A stretch of DNA of 39,965 bases from CAIUSP01 sp040375675. GTDB lineage: Bacteria; Actinomycetota; Thermoleophilia; Solirubrobacterales; 70-9. A program made the position numbers and the translations under genes. The stretch is from assembly GCA_040375675.1 (NCBI GenBank), contig JBEIRY010000008.1, forward strand, positions 1-39,965, written 5' to 3'. Positions 7,391 to 15,061 of the stretch are shown here, one piece after another (position 1 is the stretch's first letter; each line of letters begins with the position of its first letter). The notes beneath the pieces were generated by a model. It was not told the DNA's origin, searched no databases, and saw nothing but the letters and a program-made list of their open reading frames with translations.

Positions 7391-7915
7391 ATGAGCTCGG
7401 ATCCAACCAGAGATCCAGCCCTGACGGCGCTTCTTGCAAACCTCTTCGACGAGACGGCTACACCGATGCTCGTCCTCGATGAAGAGTCCGCCTGCGTCGA
7501 GGCCAATCAGGCTGCTTGTGAGCTCTTCGGTCGAAGTCGCGGGGAGACGATTGGTCAGAAAGCAGATGACCTGACCGAAGGGATTGGTCAGAAGGTGGTG
7601 ACCAGCACCACCTCCAACATCGCGCCCGGCAGACACCTGCAGGTTCTCGTGACCACTTCACCTGTTTCCGGACTTGGCGCCGGTGATGGTCAGGCCATCG
7701 AGCGGGAACCGCTTTCCGAGCGTGAGCGGGAGGTGCTCGAGTTACTTGCCAGCGGCGCCAACAACAACGAGGTTGCCGAGGAGTTGGGAATCTCACCCGA
7801 GACGGTCCGCAACCACACCCGTAACGCCCGCCGTAAGCTCGGAGCCCGTTCGCGCTCCCACGCGATTGCTCTCGCGATCACCCTCGGTCAGCTCGAGCTG
7901 ACCCTCGACGCCTAG
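7391..7915 (+). CDS. PAS-like sensor/LuxR-family transcriptional regulator
   Basis: The 174-residue protein has a PAS-like N-terminal half (about 15-90; LVLDEESACVEANQAACEL is typical of the PAS core). The C-terminal LuxR/GerE helix-turn-helix lies at about 106-165, with LSEREREVLELLASG followed by EVAEELGISPETVRNHTRNA. There is no receiver or membrane segment, so it is probably a one-component cytosolic regulator responding to a ligand or redox signal. AAGGGG lies 7 nt upstream of the ATG and is partly buried in a hairpin. The 171-nt upstream region carries a second dyad. It ends in a CTAG shared with the opposing gene's stop. The target genes are unknown; autoregulation is plausible. Confidence 0.82.
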   Translation: MSSDPTRDPALTALLANLFDETATPMLVLDEESACVEANQAACELFGRSRGETIGQKADDLTEGIGQKVVTSTTSNIAPGRHLQVLVTTSPVSGLGAGDGQAIEREPLSEREREVLELLASGANNNEVAEELGISPETVRNHTRNARRKLGARSRSHAIALAITLGQLELTLDA

Positions 7916-8253
7916 TCGGGCAGGATCTCCACGTCGTCCAAAACGACCGTCTTGCCCTTGAGGCGCAGGTGGAGGTCGACCGTCTCGTTACGGCGGTAGG
8001 TGCCGAACAGCCCGATCCACATTGCGAGCCAGCGGGTGATTCCGAGCGTCCCCTCTTTGTAAATCGGCTCATTGAAGACGACCTCACTGCCGCGGATCTC
8101 GTAGTCGCTCCCTTGCTCTTGCTCTACCCCGTTGATGAATACGTGGATCGGTCTCTCGGCACCGCCTGGAAGCTTTACCCGCCTACCTACCGGCACTCCC
8201 TCTTTGAGGTTCTTGCCATGCCCTCGCCGCGCTGCCAACTCGGCCTCGTTCAC
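7912..8253 (-). CDS. Uncharacterised 113-aa protein of the citrate synthase operon
   Basis: I do not recognise a named family. The protein looks cytosolic: a short charged N-terminus is followed by a beta-rich stretch (RPIHVFINGVEQEQGSDYEI, then GSEVVFNEPIYKEGTLGI). A Trp/Gly-rich hydrophobic patch (ITRWLAMWIGLFGTYRRNE) may touch a membrane or a partner, and the end is acidic, VVLDDVEILPD. Its ATG overlaps the stop of the 119-aa gene by 4 nt (ATGA), so translation is coupled. Together with citrate synthase they form a three-gene reverse-strand run. Its stop lies inside a CTAG shared with the LuxR-type gene. A role linked to citrate synthase is a guess from position alone. Confidence 0.7.
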   Translation of the reverse strand: MNEAELAARRGHGKNLKEGVPVGRRVKLPGGAERPIHVFINGVEQEQGSDYEIRGSEVVFNEPIYKEGTLGITRWLAMWIGLFGTYRRNETVDLHLRLKGKTVVLDDVEILPD

Positions 8254-8609
8254 GACTCGGCTCCTTTAGGGCTCAGCTCACTTCGGAGTGCATCTACCAC
8301 CTCGGTCTTGCCACCGGTTGCCAGTTCTCTTTTGCGCACGCTGCCAGCGTAGGCGACCAGCCGTCCGTCACCCATCACGTCGATACCGGCGTCAGTCGAG
8401 CGAAATACCCCCGGCGATGAGATCTCGATCCGGCCCTCGACGATCTGCGAGCGCTCGTAGGTCTTGATCGCCTTGACCGGGCCGGTGCGTTCGGCCCGCA
8501 AGGCGGTGTCGATCGTCTCCGCGATCAGACCAAGCGCCTGGTCGAGGGTGGCACAGCGGCTGCGCTGCACCTCTGATCCAAGTCGAGCGGTGACCTTCCA
8601 GTTGCCCAT
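8250..8609 (-). CDS. Uncharacterised 119-aa protein directly downstream of citrate synthase
   Basis: I chose the ATG at 8609 (MGNWKVTARLG), because a longer reading would extend back into the citrate synthase gene. AAAGG lies about 11 nt upstream. The protein is small, soluble and mixed alpha/beta, with no membrane segment, signal peptide or cysteine cluster. It begins with a beta strand and helix (KVTARLGSEVQRSRC, then TLDQALGLIAETIDTAL), followed by strands and a basic C-terminal helix. I do not recognise the family. It starts 25 nt after the citrate synthase stop and overlaps the following 113-aa gene by ATGA, so the three are probably one transcript. Confidence 0.68.
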   Translation of the reverse strand: MGNWKVTARLGSEVQRSRCATLDQALGLIAETIDTALRAERTGPVKAIKTYERSQIVEGRIEISSPGVFRSTDAGIDVMGDGRLVAYAGSVRKRELATGGKTEVVDALRSELSPKGAES

Positions 8610-8634
8610 CGACCCGTTGCCTTTGGGCAGTTGG

Positions 8635-10035
8635 TCAGGCTCCGCGCTGCTGGAGCTTCGGGCGACGTATGTGCTCGTAGGCGATCTTCTCCGGGCCCGA
8701 GCGTTCTGCAACCGGCACATAGCTGGCCTCGCGCGCACCGGTGTAGATCTGCCGCGGCCGCGCGATCTTCTGCTCGGGGTCGTCGCTCATCTCCATCCAC
8801 TGCGCGATCCAACCGGCAGTACGGGGGATGGCGAAGATAACCGTGAACATCGAGGCGGGGATCCGCAGGGCTTCGTAGATCAGACCCGAGTAGAAGTCAA
8901 CATTCGGGTAGAGCTTGCGGGAGGTGAAGTACTCGTCGTCGAGAGCGCGCTTTTCGAGCTCGACCGCGATCTCGAGCAGCGGGTTCTCACCGGTTGCCTC
9001 GAGTACCTCCTCGACGTGCTTGTGGATTATCCGCGCGCGCGGATCGTAGTTGCGATACACGCGGTGACCAAAGCCCATCAGGCGCTCGTCCTGGTTCTTT
9101 ACCCCCTCGAGGAAGTCCGGAATGTTTTCGACCTTCTTGATCCGTCGAAGCATCCGGAGCACTGCTTCGTTCGCGCCACCGTGCAGCGGTCCGTAGAGAG
9201 CTGCGATGCCTGCCGCGACCGTGGAGTAGGGGTCCACCTGGGAGCTGCCTACGCCTCTGACCGCGCTGGTCGAGCAGTTCTGCTCGTGGTCGGCGTGGAG
9301 GATGAACAGGACGTCCAGTGCCCGCGCCAAGCGAGGATCCGGGTCGTACTTGACCTCGGTCATCTTGAACATCATCGAGAGGAAGTTCTCGGTGTAGTTG
9401 AGGTCGTTGTCGGGGTAGACGTAAGGCAACCCGCGGCTGTGGCGGTAGGAGAAGGCAGCGAGCGTCGGCATCTTCGCGATCATCCTGATCGCGGCCATAT
9501 AGCGCTCCTTCGGATCGAGGATCTCCTTCGAGCCCGGATAGAAGGTCGAAAGCGCCCCGACGCAGGCCAGCAGCATGCCCATCGGGTGGGCGTCGTAGCG
9601 GAATCCAGACTCGAACTGCTTCATGTCCTCGTGGACGAAGGTGTGGTGGGTGATGTCGTAGGTCCAACGCTCGAGCTGTGATGAGGTCGGTAGCTCGCCG
9701 AAGATCAGCAGGTAGGCGACCTCCAGGTAGGTGGAGTGCTCGCAGAGTTGTTCGATCGGAATACCGCGGTGTTCGAGAATGCCGGCATCACCATCGATGT
9801 AGGTGATCTCCGACCGGCACGACGCCGTGTTGGTGAAGGCTGGGTCGTAGGTCATCAGGCCGAAGTCTTCTTCGGAGACCTTGATCTGGCGGAAGTCCAT
9901 CGCCTTCACCGTGCCGTCGGTGATCTCCATCTCGTAGGAGTCCCCGGTGCGGTTATCGGTTACCGAAAGGGTGTCCTTCTTGTTCTTGCTGCCCTTGCCT
10001 TTTGCGGCCGCAGCGTCGGTCTGCTCGGTGGCCAA
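8635..10035 (-). CDS. gltA: Citrate synthase
   Basis: This 466-residue type II-like citrate synthase condenses acetyl-CoA with oxaloacetate at the entry to the TCA cycle. LHADHEQNCSTS spans 246-257. GPLHGGANEA supplies catalytic His285, MGFGHRVYRNYDPRA supplies His324 and PNVDFYSG supplies Asp380, so the catalytic triad is intact. The first 20 residues are an unusual Ala/Gly/Lys-rich tail (AAAAKGKGSKNKK) that precedes the family's normal start. The start codon is TTG, justified by AAGGAGA five bases upstream. Downstream on the same strand lie two small unknown genes. Acetyl-CoA synthetase elsewhere in the window would feed it. Confidence 0.95.
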   Translation of the reverse strand: MATEQTDAAAAKGKGSKNKKDTLSVTDNRTGDSYEMEITDGTVKAMDFRQIKVSEEDFGLMTYDPAFTNTASCRSEITYIDGDAGILEHRGIPIEQLCEHSTYLEVAYLLIFGELPTSSQLERWTYDITHHTFVHEDMKQFESGFRYDAHPMGMLLACVGALSTFYPGSKEILDPKERYMAAIRMIAKMPTLAAFSYRHSRGLPYVYPDNDLNYTENFLSMMFKMTEVKYDPDPRLARALDVLFILHADHEQNCSTSAVRGVGSSQVDPYSTVAAGIAALYGPLHGGANEAVLRMLRRIKKVENIPDFLEGVKNQDERLMGFGHRVYRNYDPRARIIHKHVEEVLEATGENPLLEIAVELEKRALDDEYFTSRKLYPNVDFYSGLIYEALRIPASMFTVIFAIPRTAGWIAQWMEMSDDPEQKIARPRQIYTGAREASYVPVAERSGPEKIAYEHIRRPKLQQRGA

Positions 10036-10040
10036 TTGAT

Positions 10041-10047
10041 TCTCCTT
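10041..10047 (-). promoter_or_regulatory. Ribosome-binding site that decides the TTG start of citrate synthase
   Basis: Read on the reverse strand this is AAGGAGA, five bases before a TTG codon at 10035. No ATG or GTG lies in frame nearby at a workable distance, so TTG is the likely initiator. Confidence 0.7.
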
Positions 10048-10130
10048 ACCTGTTTGGTCTTTTCTTGCGGCGCCCAGTATCGCACCTCAGGGCCGGTGGA
10101 TCGGGCGCAGCCCTGCGAATCGCTGCTGCC

Positions 10131-11042
10131 CTAGATCTCGAAGTGGGTAATTTCGCGAAATTCGCGCAGGCGCTGCTCGATCTCATCCTCGCTCAGGCGT
10201 GCAACGCGCTCGGTGCCGAACTCTTCGACGTTGAAGGACGCCAATACCGAGCCGTAGGCCATGCCGCGCCTCAAGGTCTGCTCGTCGAGCGCGTCTCGAT
10301 GCTTGTCGATATAGCCGAGAAACCCGCCAGCGAAGCTGTCGCCAGCGCCAGTTGGATCCAGCACATCCTCGAGCGGGAATCCGGGCATCGCGAAGAAGAA
10401 CTCATCGGTGAACAGCGCCGCTCCGTATTCGCCCTGCTTGGCGATCACGATCCTCGGACCCATCTCGAGCACGGTACGGGCGGCTCGGGCCAGATTTGCT
10501 TCGCCGGTGAGCTGGCGGATCTCGGCGTCGTTCAAGAGCATGCAGTCGACCTCACCGATCGCCTCGACCAGGGTGCCGCGCTCGTTTTCGATCCAGATGT
10601 TCATCGAGTCGAGCCCGGCGAAGTTGGCCTTCTCGCACTCAGCGCGGACCTGGCGCTGCAGGTGGGGTTGGATGTTTCCGAGGAAGAGAGTTTCGGACTC
10701 CCGAGAGCCGTCGGTCAGTTTGGGAGAGAATGATTCGAGCACATTGAGGCGCGTCTCCTCGGTCTTTGCGAGGTTCATGTCGTACTCGTAGCTTCCGCGC
10801 CAGAAGAAGGTCTCGCCACCAGCCACCCGCTCTACATCGGTTGTGTCTATACCCCGAGAGGTGAGCACCTCGGCTTCGGCCTCACCGAAGTCCTCGCCGA
10901 CCGAGCTGACGATTCGCACCTCGGTGAAGAAGTTCGCTGCCAGGGCAAAGTGCACCGCCGAGCCTCCGAGCATGCGCTCGCGCTCGCCAAAAGGAGTGGA
11001 TACGGAATCGAATGCCAGTGAGCCGACGGCTGTAAGGGACAT
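10131..11042 (-). CDS. PfkB-family carbohydrate/nucleoside kinase
   Basis: The 303-residue protein is a ribokinase-fold kinase that transfers phosphate from ATP to a sugar or nucleoside hydroxyl. The substrate-binding LGGSAVHFALAANFF lies at 25-39. The anion-hole and catalytic signature DPTGAGDSFAGGFLG lies at 229-243, with Asp235 as catalytic base. LFLGNIQPHLQRQV and LDSMNIWI are typical of a conserved, poorly assigned PfkB clade. I start it at ATG 11042 (MSLTAVGSLAFDSV), because more upstream starts would run into the divergent gene. It faces the quinone-oxidoreductase gene across 62 bases containing an 8-bp inverted repeat. The substrate is unknown. Confidence 0.85.
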   Translation of the reverse strand: MSLTAVGSLAFDSVSTPFGERERMLGGSAVHFALAANFFTEVRIVSSVGEDFGEAEAEVLTSRGIDTTDVERVAGGETFFWRGSYEYDMNLAKTEETRLNVLESFSPKLTDGSRESETLFLGNIQPHLQRQVRAECEKANFAGLDSMNIWIENERGTLVEAIGEVDCMLLNDAEIRQLTGEANLARAARTVLEMGPRIVIAKQGEYGAALFTDEFFFAMPGFPLEDVLDPTGAGDSFAGGFLGYIDKHRDALDEQTLRRGMAYGSVLASFNVEEFGTERVARLSEDEIEQRLREFREITHFEI

Positions 11043-11081
11043 GACGCTTGCAGTTTGCCTATGCGTGCGGTGTCGTGTCGT

Positions 11082-11102
11082 CTGACCACCTATTGTGGTC
11101 AG
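11082..11102. promoter_or_regulatory. 8-bp inverted repeat in a divergent promoter region (candidate operator)
   Basis: CTGACCAC, five bases, GTGGTCAG is a perfect inverted repeat lying between the PfkB kinase and oxidoreductase genes. It covers the TATTGT box and ends 2 nt before the GTG start at 11105. A bound dimeric regulator would block initiation of the oxidoreductase. Confidence 0.5.
11091..11096 (+). promoter_or_regulatory. Candidate -10 box, leaderless type
   Basis: TATTGT lies 8 nt before the GTG at 11105 and spans the spacer and first base of the right arm of the inverted repeat. There is no ribosome-binding site. Confidence 0.4.
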
Positions 11103-11104
11103 CA

Positions 11105-12049
11105 GTGAAAGCAATTCGCATCGAAGAGTTCGGCGGCCCCGAGGTGATGAACCTCGAGGAAGTGCCGGATCCGACACCTGGCGACGGGGAGGTTCTGGTC
11201 GAGGTAGCCCGTTGTGGGGTGAACTTCGCCGACACCCACGCCACCCGTAACGACTACCTGGCAGAGCAGGCTCTGCCGATGATCCCCGGTGGTGAGATCA
11301 GCGGTATCGACACCGACGGGAACCGAGTCGCATCGGTCTTGATGAGCGGTGGATATGCACAGAAGGCAGCGGTTCAGAAGAACTGGCTGGTTCCTGTTCC
11401 TGACGGCGTAACCGACGATCAAGCTGCTGCGTTGCTGATCCAGGGGATCACCGCACATGCACTCGTCAATCGTTGCGCACGGCTTCAGGAAGGCGAGACC
11501 GTAGTAGTCGAGGCCGCGGCCGGCGGTACCGGCGGACTTTCGGTTCAGTTGGCAAAGCGCGCCGGTGCCAAGGTGATTGCTCTTGCCTCCTCCGACGAGA
11601 AGCGCTCTCTCTGCGAGCAACTCGGCGCCGATGCGACTGTCGACTCCGGCTCAGCGAAGCTGGGCGAGGAGATCCTCGCCGCCAACGACGGAAAGCCAAT
11701 CGACGCGGTTCTGCATATGAGCGGGGACCGCTTTGCTGAAGAGCTCGATCTCCTGGCACCGTTCGGGCGGATCGTTGTCTTCGGTAACGCGTCACGCACT
11801 CCCAACGAGGTTGCGACCAACGGACTGCTTGCCACCTCGCGCCAGGTGATCGGCTTCTGGCTGGTCCACCTGTTGATGGATCGTGAAGCCACGACCACCG
11901 CGCTCGCAGACCTATTCGGTGCAGTCGCCGCCGGAGATCTCGAGGTGACGATAGGCGGCGTGTACCCGCTTGCAGACGCAGCCAAGGCTCACCAAGACCT
12001 GATCGGGCGAGGGACTCAGGGCAAGTTGCTGCTCGACCCGAACGCCTAG
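11105..12049 (+). CDS. Zinc-free NAD(P)H:quinone oxidoreductase-like protein (MDR superfamily)
   Basis: The 314-residue protein has the medium-chain dehydrogenase fold without the zinc ligands of alcohol dehydrogenases, as in quinone oxidoreductase (QOR) and related enoyl reductases. MKAIRIEEFGGPEV is a standard QOR start. The nucleotide-binding motif AAGGTGG lies at 138-144, followed by a Rossmann strand and LASSDEKRSLCEQLGAD. I set the start at GTG 11105; an earlier in-frame TTG at 11048 would add an unrelated peptide and run across the operator. The DEAD-box helicase gene starts 6 nt after its stop. The true substrate (quinone, enoyl-CoA or aldehyde) cannot be read from sequence. Confidence 0.85.
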   Translation: MKAIRIEEFGGPEVMNLEEVPDPTPGDGEVLVEVARCGVNFADTHATRNDYLAEQALPMIPGGEISGIDTDGNRVASVLMSGGYAQKAAVQKNWLVPVPDGVTDDQAAALLIQGITAHALVNRCARLQEGETVVVEAAAGGTGGLSVQLAKRAGAKVIALASSDEKRSLCEQLGADATVDSGSAKLGEEILAANDGKPIDAVLHMSGDRFAEELDLLAPFGRIVVFGNASRTPNEVATNGLLATSRQVIGFWLVHLLMDREATTTALADLFGAVAAGDLEVTIGGVYPLADAAKAHQDLIGRGTQGKLLLDPNA

Positions 12050-12055
12050 ATACCT

Positions 12056-13555
12056 ATGGAACAAGAACCGAATCAGACTTCGGTCGCCGAGGAGGCGATC
12101 GAGCCAGACGATGAGAGCACAGAGAGCTTCAAGGATCTCGGTCTCTCCGATCAGTTGATCGAGGTAATCGAGGATCTCGGCTACGACGAGCCGACTCCGA
12201 TTCAGCGCAAGGCCATTCCCGAACTGATCGACGGATACGACGTGATCGGACAGGCCCAGACAGGCAGCGGCAAGACCGCCGCATTCGGCCTGCCGCTTGT
12301 CGAGTACATCGATCCCACCAGCGAAGAGACCCAGGCGATCATCCTCACCCCGACCCGTGAGCTCTGCATTCAGGTCACCCAGGCGCTCCGCTCTTACTGC
12401 GAACACATGCCCGAGGTCGAGGTAGTAGCGGTCTTCGGAGGCGCTCCGATCCGCGACCAGCAATCGCGACTTCGCGGTGGGGCCCAGATCGTGGTTGCGA
12501 CCGTGGGGCGGATGAAGGATCTGATTGCCCGGCGTTCCCTGGTGCTCACCTCTGCCCGCTACGTGGTGCTCGACGAGGCGGACGAGATGCTCGACCTCGG
12601 GTTCATCGAGGATGTCGAACAGATCATGCGGATGTGCCCCTCGGGCCGCCAGACCGCCCTCTTCTCGGCCACGATGCCTGCCCCGGTGGCACGGCTGGCT
12701 GAGCAGTACATGTACGACCCGGTGACGATTCGCATCACTCCGAAGAAACTCACCGTCGACTCGGTCGAGCAGGCTTATGTGAAGGTCGACCAGAAAGACA
12801 AATCAGATCGACTGGTCGAGGTCTTGAAAGACGAAAAACCCGAGCAGGCGATCGTCTTCTGTCGGACCAAGATCGGCGCTTCGAAGCTCAGCAAGCAGCT
12901 CTCGGACCGGGGTTTGAGGGTCAAGGCCCTGCATGGCGATCTCAGTCAGGGTCAGCGCGACGGCGTGATGATCGCCTTCAAGGAGCAGAAGGTGCCGATT
13001 CTCGTGGCAACCGATATCGCCGCGCGCGGTCTCGATATCGACCATGTCACCCACGTGATCAACTACGACCTTCCAAATTCGACCGAGACCTACGTGCACA
13101 GGATCGGCAGGACCGGCCGAGTCGGCAGATCCGGCCGTGCGGTGACATTCGTCACCCCCAAGCAGATGGACGAGTTGAGCCAGATCGAGCGCGAGGCCAA
13201 GACACCGATCGTCGAGTGGACCAACCCAGCCAAGGGTTCTGCCAAGAGTTCTGGAAAGGGTTCCGGCGGGTCCACGCCGAAATCATCCGCCCCTGAGCAG
13301 AAGCAGGAGAGCGCCGACGGCTCGGTCAAGCTGTTTTGCAGCCGCGGCTCGCAAACCGGCATAGAGGAAGAGGATCTTCGCTTTGCACTCCAGGAGGGCG
13401 CGGTGATCCCCTCAGACCAGATCTCCTCGATCAGGGTTCTCGAGAGGTTCTCATTCGTCGAGTTGCAGCCCGAAGCAGCCGAGAAGGCCATCGAGTTTCT
13501 CAACGGCACCAAGCTGAAGGGCGCAGAAGTCCGTTTCGAGCCCGCCAAGGGCTAA
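12056..13555 (+). CDS. DEAD-box ATP-dependent RNA helicase with DbpA-type RNA-binding domain
   Basis: The 499-residue protein carries all the expected motifs: Q motif at about 43-50 (GYDEPTPIQ), Walker A AQTGSGKT at 67-74, PTREL, DEAD at 173-176, SAT at 204-206 and HRIGRTGR at 348-355. A Ser/Gly/Lys-rich linker of about 40 residues (roughly 385-422) leads to a C-terminal DbpA/CsdA-like RRM domain (about 425-497, starting VKLFCSRGSQTGI). Such helicases act in ribosome assembly and cold adaptation. The acidic N-terminal 25 residues are low complexity. It sits 6 nt after the oxidoreductase gene with no ribosome-binding site, so it is probably translated by coupling. Confidence 0.93.
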   Translation: MEQEPNQTSVAEEAIEPDDESTESFKDLGLSDQLIEVIEDLGYDEPTPIQRKAIPELIDGYDVIGQAQTGSGKTAAFGLPLVEYIDPTSEETQAIILTPTRELCIQVTQALRSYCEHMPEVEVVAVFGGAPIRDQQSRLRGGAQIVVATVGRMKDLIARRSLVLTSARYVVLDEADEMLDLGFIEDVEQIMRMCPSGRQTALFSATMPAPVARLAEQYMYDPVTIRITPKKLTVDSVEQAYVKVDQKDKSDRLVEVLKDEKPEQAIVFCRTKIGASKLSKQLSDRGLRVKALHGDLSQGQRDGVMIAFKEQKVPILVATDIAARGLDIDHVTHVINYDLPNSTETYVHRIGRTGRVGRSGRAVTFVTPKQMDELSQIEREAKTPIVEWTNPAKGSAKSSGKGSGGSTPKSSAPEQKQESADGSVKLFCSRGSQTGIEEEDLRFALQEGAVIPSDQISSIRVLERFSFVELQPEAAEKAIEFLNGTKLKGAEVRFEPAKG

Positions 13556-13574
13556 CCGGCCAGAGCAGTCTGAA

Positions 13575-14411
13575 GTGAGCGGCTTCTTCATCAGCCTCGG
13601 TGCGGCGGCAGCGTGGGGAGTAGCCGACTTCTACGGGGCCACCGAGACTCGCCGCTCGAGCGCCTACAGCGTTCTTTCGGTCACCCAGCCGCTCGGCTTG
13701 GTGCTCTCGCTGATCCTGATCGCGGTGATCGGTGGCGGCGAATTCCAACTCGATCAGTTCGGCTGGGCGACCCTGGCCGGATTCGTGGGGTTGGGGGGAA
13801 TTGCCTTCTACTTCATGGGCATGGCCGCTGGCACGATCTCGGTCGTGGCGCCGGTCGCGACCCTCGGGGTGATCGTGCCGGTCATCTTCGGAATCGTGAA
13901 TGGCGAAGTCCCGAGCACCATGACTTTGATCGGGATCGTGATCGGGATCGGCGCGATCGTCTTTCTGAGCTACGAGGAGGACCCCGAGCACAAGCAGGGC
14001 GCGCGCAGAGGCTTGATCTACGGAGCCCTGGCAGGGCTGGGCTTTGGTCTCTTCTTCGTTTTCTTCGATCTTGCCGAGGCACGCGAACCTGGTTGGGCGA
14101 TCGTCGGCAGTCGCCTCGGCGGAACGCTTTCGATTGCGCTGGTCCTGTTGGTCACTCGCACCCGGCCCAATCCACTGCGTGAATCGGCCAAGTGGCTCGT
14201 TTTGATCGCGGTGATGGATGTCCTCGCAAACGGTCTGTTCGGACTCGCCACCACCCAGGGAACCCTCCCGGTGGTCTCGGTGGGAGCCTCGATGTACCCA
14301 CTCTTCGTGATCGCGCTCGCCCACATCACCCTCGGTGAGCGTCTGCACAGGCTGCAGATGCTTGGAGGAGTGCTGGCGCTGGGTGGCTCGGCTTTGATCG
14401 TGCTCGGCTAG
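13575..14411 (+). CDS. EamA/DMT-family transporter
   Basis: This 278-residue membrane protein has about ten hydrophobic helices arranged as two repeats of five, the EamA (drug/metabolite transporter) plan. The first repeat starts GFFISLGAAAAWGVADFYG; the second ends in a LGERLHRLQMLGGVLALGG segment typical of the family's last helices. The start is a GTG 19 nt after the helicase stop. The stop shares the tetranucleotide CTAG with the opposing HAD gene. Substrates of this family include amino acids, nucleotides and lipids, and none is indicated here. Confidence 0.83.
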   Translation: MSGFFISLGAAAAWGVADFYGATETRRSSAYSVLSVTQPLGLVLSLILIAVIGGGEFQLDQFGWATLAGFVGLGGIAFYFMGMAAGTISVVAPVATLGVIVPVIFGIVNGEVPSTMTLIGIVIGIGAIVFLSYEEDPEHKQGARRGLIYGALAGLGFGLFFVFFDLAEAREPGWAIVGSRLGGTLSIALVLLVTRTRPNPLRESAKWLVLIAVMDVLANGLFGLATTQGTLPVVSVGASMYPLFVIALAHITLGERLHRLQMLGGVLALGGSALIVLG

Positions 14412-15061
14412 GAGCCGAGAAGCGCAACACCGGTCAGGCTCTGCAGCGCGAGCAGGGTCCCTTCCGTTTCGCGATGGCGCACTGCCTGCATGCCTACAGC
14501 CTCGGCTCCGAGGCAGTTCTCTCGCAGATCGTCGACGAACACACACTGCGCGGGGGCGACCCTCAGCCGCTCGGCAGCCAGCAGGTAGATATCTGCATTC
14601 GGCTTGTGCATGCCGACTTCTCCCGAGATCACCACGTCGTCGAACATTCCGTCGAGCATCGCTCGGTCGTACTGATCGGTTCGCCAGGAGTTGGAGACGA
14701 GGCCGGTCTTGATTCCCGCGCCCCTGATAGTGCCGACGGCGCCGAGCATCTCCTCCTCGGGGTTCATGTTCTCGAACAACCGGTCGATCAACCCTTGGGC
14801 ATCGGCGATCCCGAGTCGGTCGCCAAAGCTCTTCTCGAACGCTTCGGGTTCGATCTGTCCTGCTTCGAGCTTTCTCAGGTCCTCCAGCGCACCCGGGTCT
14901 TTGCGAAAGAGATCCTTGATCGAGTCGGGATCCAGCCCCTCGGCCCGGCAGAAGGAGCTGAAGGTCTCCCAGACGGGCGAGGTGAGCACACCACCAAAAT
15001 CGAACAGGCACGCTGCGACCGTGCCGCCGTTGCCCTCGCCCTCGTATGCTTTTTGCGTCAT
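14408..15061 (-). CDS. HAD-like hydrolase resembling the first domain of ACAD10
   Basis: The 217-residue protein is a subfamily IA HAD phosphatase-fold protein. Motif I is FDFGGVLTSP with nucleophile Asp21, motif II is SNS at 123-125, motif III is HKP with Lys153, and motif IV is VFVDD with Asp177/Asp178. In motif I the usual second Asp is Gly23, as in ACAD10 and in YihX-type phosphatases. A helical cap spans about 28-105. The start ATG (15061) overlaps the start ATG of the opposite-strand kinase (15060), and a TACCCT box lies 8 nt upstream inside the kinase gene. The neighbouring kinase and ACAD match the other two ACAD10 domains, suggesting a phosphatase acting on a phosphorylated hydroxyacyl intermediate; that role is inferred. 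Confidence 0.83.
   Translation of the reverse strand: MTQKAYEGEGNGGTVAACLFDFGGVLTSPVWETFSSFCRAEGLDPDSIKDLFRKDPGALEDLRKLEAGQIEPEAFEKSFGDRLGIADAQGLIDRLFENMNPEEEMLGAVGTIRGAGIKTGLVSNSWRTDQYDRAMLDGMFDDVVISGEVGMHKPNADIYLLAAERLRVAPAQCVFVDDLRENCLGAEAVGMQAVRHRETEGTLLALQSLTGVALLGS
15045..15050 (+). promoter_or_regulatory. Candidate -10 box for the kinase gene, inside the HAD gene
   Basis: TATGCT lies 9 nt before the ATG at 15060, within the first codons of the opposing HAD gene. No ribosome-binding site is present. Confidence 0.4.

Noticed and set aside
8610..8738. Extension of the 119-aa gene by 43 codons
   Set aside because: The added sequence is a shadow of the citrate synthase 3' end and is Arg/Ser-rich. 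ATG 8609 is a better start.
8464..9681. A forward open frame of 405 codons
   Set aside because: It is antisense to citrate synthase, whose catalytic residues are all present on the other strand.
11048..11104. TTG 11048 as the start of the quinone oxidoreductase
   Set aside because: The added peptide is unlike the family and would cover the operator-like repeat. GTG 11105 gives a standard MKAIRIEEFG start.
13926..13955. Short repeats of GATCGGGATCG
   Set aside because: They lie within the EamA transporter and encode an Ile/Gly/Val-rich helix, so codon usage explains them.
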